DNA from: Paulinella micropora | Lineage: Eukaryota; Cercozoa; Imbricatea; Euglyphida | Length of the DNA stretch: 64,000 nt | Assembly: GCA_009731375.1 (NCBI GenBank) | Contig: BJOX01000064.1 | Span: 877,335-941,334 of the forward strand | Direction: 5' to 3' | Part shown: one piece after another, positions 59,862-64,000 of the stretch | How positions within the stretch are numbered: the stretch's first letter is position 1 | Layout of the letters: the number at the start of each line of letters is the position of its first letter | Notes under the pieces: model-generated | What the model was told of the DNA's origin: nothing | Databases searched by the model: none | The model's input: only the letters and a program-made list of their open reading frames with translations | Made by a program: the position numbers and the translations under genes

Positions 59862-61466
59862 TCAAATGTATGTATCAAAGCCGTAGCCGTTCTGCGATTT
59901 CAATTCCTCCGCCTCCTTCTCTTTCAAATCAGTCCAACCGCTACCGAATTTAAAACGTGTTCCTTTTGCCCGCTCTAAAAGAAACCGCATACTGTGCCAT
60001 CCGCAGGTATCAGAGGTGTCGCTCTGTTGTTTTACTTGATTAACCTTCATTAATAAATAACTATCAGGACGGCTTTTATCTAACAGCTGTTTCATTTGTT
60101 GCTGGAAAAGTTCAGTCGGCTCATATTCTGCTAGCGGGTCATAAACTTCAACAGCCCTGTCTCCATTCAAAGAAATCCGAACTGCTATCCAGTGCGAGCC
60201 TCCTTGATTATGGCGGTCTAAATTCATTATGAAACCGTATCGCTTTCTGCTTCCTGGGTTCAAAGTGTTGAGCTGGTCGCTGGGAACCGTGCCGAGAAAC
60301 CACTTATGTTTTTTCATAATCTCATTTATTTCGTGCGTCATTAAGCCTTTGCCCTCTCCATCTTGCGGAGTGGCATCTTCTAAAGGCGGTGGTTGTGTGT
60401 CTGTTGTGGGTTGTGTATCTGGGGGTGGTTGTGTGTCTGGTGTTGCTGGTGCTCGTCCCTGTGTCAGCTCAAATATAAACTGTTTAGCCTCGGGGGAATT
60501 AGGTGTTTGTTGTTGTTGTTGTTGTAGAGGTGTCTGGGGTGTCGTTGGTGGTTGTTTTGTCTGCGGTGTTGTCTTTTGTTTTACAAGTTTATCTAGTGTG
60601 TCCCATCCATCCTCAGGAGAAGTTATTTTTTCTGTAAATTTTTGAGTGTACAACCGTTGTTTCAATGTCTCTGAATAATTTTTCTTTTTGCCTTTTGGTT
60701 TTACAATTTTAATATCAATACCTGCTTTTATGAGACTGGATACTACGACGTGATGTTTAGGTTTTCCAGTATTTTTTCGTTGTAATCTCATACCCTCTGT
60801 AAACATAGCATCAATAATTCTTTTTCTCTTTTCGTCTTTCAAATCTTTTGCTTGCTTGTTTACTTCATCAGTTATATCAACTATGCNNNNNNNNNNGGTT
60901 ATTCCGCTTGGAGATGATTTTGGAGTGTGTTTTTTTGGCGTTTTTTCTTCAATAGGTGCTGTTAATAGTCCTTGCTTAGTTCTCCGTAATTCATCAATAA
61001 GTCGTTGCTCTTTCCTGAGTTCGCGGTTCTTTTCATCCTGTCTTTCTTGTATGTCGGCTAATTCTTTGCGGTGTTGCCTCTTCCTTTCCTGGTCTTTTTC
61101 TTCAACGTCCGCTTTCTCCTTCTTGTCTATGGCTTCTATCTTTTCATATTTCTCCTGCTTGAGGTTATCTAAGTGGTCTTGAATAGCCATTCTTGTGTTC
61201 TGTTCAATCTCCGACAGGCTTTGAACTTTTTTCAGGTTGCTCTTGTCTTTATGGGTCGGCCACGGTTTATTTGATTTTGTTTTATTCAAGTATTTCATAA
61301 ATAGCTTAACAATTTGAAGCGTTGATAAGTCATTTGTTTTCTTTCCGAAGTTTAGATATGCTCGTTTGCCTTTTACTTTGATATATGGCCGACCATCCTT
61401 CGTTCTGTATATCCTCGGTGGTCGTTGTTTAGGTTTCTTTCTCATACCTCCAGTTTTAGTTTTCAT
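59862..61466 (-). CDS. PRO: PLV: Ulp1/adenain-type maturation cysteine protease
   Basis: 534 aa including a ten-N join (60887-60896). The N-terminal 50 residues are basic. Residues 80-165 are a Lys/Glu coiled coil. A Pro/Gln/Thr linker (about 300-370) leads to the protease domain with GGSHWIAV (His425), VEVYDPL (Asp443) and DTCGWHSMRF (Cys488), the His-Asp-Cys order of adenovirus-type proteases. It is expected to cleave capsid precursors during maturation. The long non-catalytic N-terminus is larger than in most PLV proteases and could be a structural domain fused to the enzyme. Confidence 0.85.
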   Translation of the reverse strand: MKTKTGGMRKKPKQRPPRIYRTKDGRPYIKVKGKRAYLNFGKKTNDLSTLQIVKLFMKYLNKTKSNKPWPTHKDKSNLKKVQSLSEIEQNTRMAIQDHLDNLKQEKYEKIEAIDKKEKADVEEKDQERKRQHRKELADIQERQDEKNRELRKEQRLIDELRRTKQGLLTAPIEEKTPKKHTPKSSPSGITXXXXIVDITDEVNKQAKDLKDEKRKRIIDAMFTEGMRLQRKNTGKPKHHVVVSSLIKAGIDIKIVKPKGKKKNYSETLKQRLYTQKFTEKITSPEDGWDTLDKLVKQKTTPQTKQPPTTPQTPLQQQQQQTPNSPEAKQFIFELTQGRAPATPDTQPPPDTQPTTDTQPPPLEDATPQDGEGKGLMTHEINEIMKKHKWFLGTVPSDQLNTLNPGSRKRYGFIMNLDRHNQGGSHWIAVRISLNGDRAVEVYDPLAEYEPTELFQQQMKQLLDKSRPDSYLLMKVNQVKQQSDTSDTCGWHSMRFLLERAKGTRFKFGSGWTDLKEKEAEELKSQNGYGFDTYI

Positions 61467-61523
61467 ATATATATTAATGTAAAAAAAATAATAGAAAGTT
61501 TAGTTTAATATTATCTGTGGGGT

Positions 61524-61844
61524 TTAAAATTTAAGTGCTCCACGACCGCGTTGCTTTCCGTATCCCATATCGCTCGCAACCTTTTGAACTTTGCCAGCAT
61601 AAGGAACGCCAACTCTATCCAAAGCTCCAGCGAAGCGAGAGATTGTTTTGTCTTTTTTCAAATAGTTATTAATATTCCTAAATGTATTGCCAACCTTTTC
61701 CCAGTTTATTTTACCTCCCTTCTGCCCAGAACCCTTTTGTTTCTTGCGACCAGTTTTCTTTTTTCCGCCCGCCATTGTGCTTGAGTTTCTTGTTATTTTT
61801 CCGACTGTTGGAATGACTTGAACCCTCGTTGTTTTCACGACCAT
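61524..61844 (-). CDS. PLV: small basic core-type protein
   Basis: I take MVVKTTRVQVIPTVGK as the start (61844), after a TATA-rich spacer. A second candidate Met is at 61775 (MAGGKKKTGRKKQ). The product is about 106 aa: a Lys/Gly-rich middle (GRKKQKGSGQKGGK), a helical segment and a C-terminus GYGKQRGRGALKF. GG and YGK sites resemble maturation-protease cleavage sites. It is probably a DNA-condensing or minor virion protein cleaved by the adjacent protease; this is inference. Confidence 0.6.
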   Translation of the reverse strand: MVVKTTRVQVIPTVGKITRNSSTMAGGKKKTGRKKQKGSGQKGGKINWEKVGNTFRNINNYLKKDKTISRFAGALDRVGVPYAGKVQKVASDMGYGKQRGRGALKF

Positions 61845-61878
61845 TATAATATATGGAAAAAAAATAATTAATAATAAA

Positions 61879-62691
61879 TTACAAAAATCGTTTATTAAAA
61901 TTTTGCCGTAGTTCATCAGAAACCGCATCAACATACAAAAAGTTAAACCTCTCTTTCGTCGCCTCGTGATATTTTTCAATGAAGTAGTCGAGGTCGTAGC
62001 CGAGGTCCAGATGTTTGTATACGAGTTCTATTTTATCGACACTTTGACCAGGAAAAATAAGAAGGTAGTCTAGCTGTTTAATCGCCTCAGGTCGTAAGTC
62101 GTTAAGATACTGAGAGCTCATAATCACTTTTGACTTGTAGTGGCGGTTTTTCTTTAACAGGTCGCTAACTGACTTATCCCTCAAGCCTGAGCCGAGGTCG
62201 TCAAGAACAAGCACGACTTCGGGAGTTTGATACTTAGACGGTCTCTCAGCGGGGGCTTCTGGTTTCTTCTTTTCGTCCTCTTTACCAAAGTATAAAAACT
62301 TCGGCTTCGGTTCTTCTTTACCATCCTGTACAATCTCTCCTTCTTCTTGCTCTTCGTCCGGCTTATTGAGCTTGTCTAACTCGTAATCAATCACACTGTA
62401 GCCGTCCGCTTTCAAATATGTATATATCGCCATCGGGTTTCCATTTTTCTTGAAGTGCTTAACCATTTCTTTGTAGATGTGGTCCTTGTGTATTGTGCTG
62501 GCTATAATAACAATGCGGGTCTTTTTGTGCTTCGTTCGTTTCAGGATTTCGAACATCTTACCGCTCTTCTTGCGAGCGAGAAGAAAAATATTGGCATACG
62601 GTTCATCAAATAACTTATATCCTTTTGCCAACTTGTCTCCATCTCTGTTTTGTCTTACTGGTTTTACCTTTACATTATTGATTTTCTCCAT
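61879..62691 (-). CDS. ATPase: PLV: FtsK-HerA-type packaging ATPase
   Basis: 270 aa from MEKINNVKVKPV. The Met 12 codons upstream is not preferred. The P-loop FLLARKKSGKMFEIL is modified: the usual GxxxxGK(T/S) begins with Ala and ends GKM, so ATP binding may depend on a variant loop. Walker B VVLVLDDLG is typical, followed by MSSQYLNDLRPE (sensor). An acidic insertion with Lys/Pro (about residues 95-140) separates them. It packages genome DNA. It is not close to the element A ATPase in motif or length. Confidence 0.8.
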   Translation of the reverse strand: MEKINNVKVKPVRQNRDGDKLAKGYKLFDEPYANIFLLARKKSGKMFEILKRTKHKKTRIVIIASTIHKDHIYKEMVKHFKKNGNPMAIYTYLKADGYSVIDYELDKLNKPDEEQEEGEIVQDGKEEPKPKFLYFGKEDEKKKPEAPAERPSKYQTPEVVLVLDDLGSGLRDKSVSDLLKKNRHYKSKVIMSSQYLNDLRPEAIKQLDYLLIFPGQSVDKIELVYKHLDLGYDLDYFIEKYHEATKERFNFLYVDAVSDELRQNFNKRFL

Positions 62692-62705
62692 CACTCTATA
62701 TTTTG

Positions 62706-63077
62706 TCAACCGAGAAATTCTAAACAAATAACAATTCTTCCAGCTAGTTGGTCAGTCTCAATATTACCGCTGTCCGTTTTAAGTACTTTAAAAGTGTACT
62801 GTCCGTCGGTCCATCCGATATTTCCAAGATTATAACCGAGATTTGAAATGTTTGCCGTGGTGCTGTCTGCGAATGTACCAATAATTCCAATGCGGTCCAT
62901 ATAAAGGATTTTTGTTTTCGTTTCGTTCAAATCGTTCATATAGTGAATAAACTTAACATTCATTCTAGTCGGTGTAAAGTTCATTTGAATGTTTTTGTCG
63001 AATGTCTTGCTACCATTAACCCCGCCAACAAAATCATTACTTAGAAAAATAATCTTTTGGTATTTATAGTCCGTCAT
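62706..63077 (-). CDS. PLV: hypothetical beta-rich protein, 123 aa
   Basis: Start taken at MTDYKYQKIIFLS. The extra 21 upstream codons overlap the divergent gene. The protein is beta-rich (MNFTPTRMNVKFIHYMNDL, YTFKVLKTDSGNI, RIVICLEFLG) with the size of a single jelly roll or other virion subunit. It lies upstream of the ATPase with 14 bp between the genes and in the same direction. Its place in the morphogenesis cluster suggests a minor virion component, without family evidence. Confidence 0.6.
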   Translation of the reverse strand: MTDYKYQKIIFLSNDFVGGVNGSKTFDKNIQMNFTPTRMNVKFIHYMNDLNETKTKILYMDRIGIIGTFADSTTANISNLGYNLGNIGWTDGQYTFKVLKTDSGNIETDQLAGRIVICLEFLG

Positions 63078-63078
63078 C

Positions 63079-63315
63079 GTGATGCCCTCTATACTAATCT
63101 TTATAAACTTTTTATTAATTAATATTTCCGCTCGGACCACCTGCGACTTCTATTCGAGATACAGCAATAAAAAAAATGAAAGTTGTGTGTGGTGTATTCA
63201 AAAAGGATGTGTGTATAAGCCGATGAGCGATTGGTGTATTAGTTTTGATGAAGCCCTGCCGCTAATCTGTGCGGGTGATAGCTCTTGGTATAAAATCTAT
63301 TCGTTTGAATGTTAA
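63079..63315 (+). CDS. PLV: small secreted Cys-rich protein (doubtful)
   Basis: The 78-aa frame starts with a hydrophobic signal-like segment (MPSILIFINFLLINISA) and continues with nine Cys (CDFYSRYSNKKNESCVWCIQ ... CVYKP ... WCI ... IC ... EC), like a PSI or EGF-type mini-domain. It begins one base beyond the start codon of the divergent 62706-63077 gene, so the two would share an extremely short promoter region. It could be a chance frame, but the Cys spacing argues for coding. Confidence 0.4.
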   Translation: MMPSILIFINFLLINISARTTCDFYSRYSNKKNESCVWCIQKGCVYKPMSDWCISFDEALPLICAGDSSWYKIYSFEC

Positions 63316-63323
63316 CCCCGGGT

Positions 63324-63662
63324 TCATTTCTTTGAACTAGAAGGCGATGGAAGACATATTCCGATGAGTAGTGTTAAAATTCCGACGTACGTGTTGGCGA
63401 CCTCGCACGGGATGTTCTTTTCAGACAACCTCACGATACAAAGGGTTATGATGGCGATAATGATACCCATTTGAAATAAGTACTTGATAAGTCTGCTGTC
63501 AGTTTTTCGCTTTGTCATACAGCAGTCCCAGTTGTCTTCGTATTCGTGGTCTAATTTTTTTTCTTCCTGCTTAATTTGGACATCAATCACACGGTTTTTG
63601 AGTTCGGGTGTGAGTTCGCCATCTACTTCTATGACTGGCGGTGGGTGTAATCTAGGGGGCAT
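63324..63662 (-). CDS. PLV: two-helix membrane protein
   Basis: 112 aa. A polar N-terminal half (EVDGELTPELKNRVIDVQIK, then acidic) is followed by KTDSRLIKYLFQMGIIIAII, a first membrane helix, a short loop, and YVGILTLLIGICLPSPSSSK, a second helix ending in LPSP. This two-helix protein with a G-x-LPSP end recurs in PLVs and nucleocytoviruses. It may sit in an internal virion membrane. It overlaps by 11 bp the fibre gene upstream. Confidence 0.7.
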   Translation of the reverse strand: MPPRLHPPPVIEVDGELTPELKNRVIDVQIKQEEKKLDHEYEDNWDCCMTKRKTDSRLIKYLFQMGIIIAIITLCIVRLSEKNIPCEVANTYVGILTLLIGICLPSPSSSKK

Positions 63663-64000
63663 TTGGAGGGAAAATGACTGCTCGGATTTCTGCTAATTGG
63701 TTCGCTTGGTCTTGTAATATATTAAGTAAAAGTTTATTTTCTTTTTCTAAATTAACTACCTTTTCTGATAATTGTTGAACCGCCTTAATTAATGGTGCTA
63801 TAAACTCAGTATAGCCAATCCCATAACCAACCTCGCCACTATCAACACATTTAACATCTTCTGGATTAATACTTTTACCTTTCAATTCGTATTCCGCTCT
63901 TTGCTTCTCGCATGGAACCATAATTTTTTCTTTTATAAAACCGCCAAAATCTAGCATATCCATTTCTTGTAATATGTCCTCTAATTCCTGTGCTATCAAA
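63652..64000 (-). CDS. PLV: fibre protein C-terminus with S74-type chaperone (partial)
   Basis: Only the C-terminal part is present; the gene enters from the right window edge. IAQELEDIL, then GYGIGYTEFIAPLIKAVQQL and a heptad helix (EKVVNLEKENKLLLNI) match the intramolecular chaperone (peptidase S74) at the end of phage and viral fibres. It trimerises the fibre and then is usually cut off by a Ser-Lys dyad. The catalytic Ser would lie outside the window. This implies that element B carries a receptor-binding or spike fibre. Confidence 0.7.
   Translation of the reverse strand, partial: LIAQELEDILQEMDMLDFGGFIKEKIMVPCEKQRAEYELKGKSINPEDVKCVDSGEVGYGIGYTEFIAPLIKAVQQLSEKVVNLEKENKLLLNILQDQANQLAEIRAVIFPPNAP

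Larger units (their letters stand above)
49500..64000. mobile_element. Element B: integrated Polinton-like virus (right end outside window)
   Basis: The morphogenesis set (MCP, mCP, Ulp1-type protease, FtsK-HerA ATPase) together with a PolB-helicase and a lipase defines a Polinton-like virus. The region is AT-rich, intron-less and densely coded, in contrast to element A and to host DNA. The left border lies somewhere between 48479 and 49787. No terminal inverted repeat could be defined because the right end is not in view. No integrase was found in the visible part. Confidence 0.85.

Overview
This window is nuclear DNA of a eukaryote, most likely an aquatic unicellular one. Short GT-AG introns, Ty3/Gypsy retroelements and huge tetra- and pentanucleotide arrays point to a eukaryote. 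Two different integrated dsDNA virus-like elements point to a protist or alga. No marker identifies the host further. The assembly is a scaffold with five long N runs and six 10-N joins, two of which still carry duplicated contig ends.

Layout: (i) about 0.46-0.87 kb holds broken tyrosine-recombinase pieces. (ii) 0.88-5.05 kb holds five GC-rich minus-strand genes of virus-like element A (virion or structural-looking proteins, one of 899 aa with a long coiled coil). (iii) 5.2-17.7 kb is a gap, an LTR copy, long microsatellite arrays, a 1.2 kb tandemly duplicated Gly/Met-rich coding block and a few possible host exons. (iv) 16.7-25.7 kb is a Ty3/Gypsy element on the minus strand (LTR, polypurine tract, extra ORF, integrase tail, Pol, CCCH-finger Gag), truncated at its 5' end. 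(v) 25.7-32.77 kb is the second block of element A: a paralogous pair of small basic proteins, an A32/FtsK-HerA-type packaging ATPase, an F-box and zinc-ribbon protein, a DNA-binding-like protein, a 774-aa tyrosine recombinase with telomere-resolvase-like features, a VLTF3-like late transcription factor and a truncated VLTF2-like zinc-finger gene. (vi) 32.77-39.8 kb is a decayed second Ty3/Gypsy element whose end cuts the VLTF2-like gene. (vii) 39.8-48.5 kb is mostly microsatellite, with two spliced host gene fragments whose neighbouring introns are repeat arrays. (viii) 49.5-64 kb is element B, an AT-rich Polinton-like virus (PLV) running past the window edge.

Element B is organised in two arms. 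The left arm, mainly on the plus strand, has a zinc-finger protein, a small coiled-coil protein and a giant PolB-Pif1-type helicase fusion for replication. The minus-strand arm has a lipase, a DUF3223-like gene, a virion surface-like protein, the major capsid protein (split by a frameshift), the penton-like minor capsid protein, an Ulp1/adenain-type protease, a basic core-like protein, the packaging ATPase, a membrane protein and the C-terminal chaperone end of a fibre. Most genes are long and open, but the capsid gene and two small genes carry frameshifts and one carries an in-frame stop. This copy is therefore either starting to decay or sits in an error-prone assembly.

Element A has nucleocytovirus-style packaging and late-transcription genes (ATPase, VLTF3, VLTF2-like) but no capsid or polymerase gene in view. 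Those could be in the gaps or elsewhere. Its combination with a large, possibly telomere-resolving, recombinase is the most unusual biology here.
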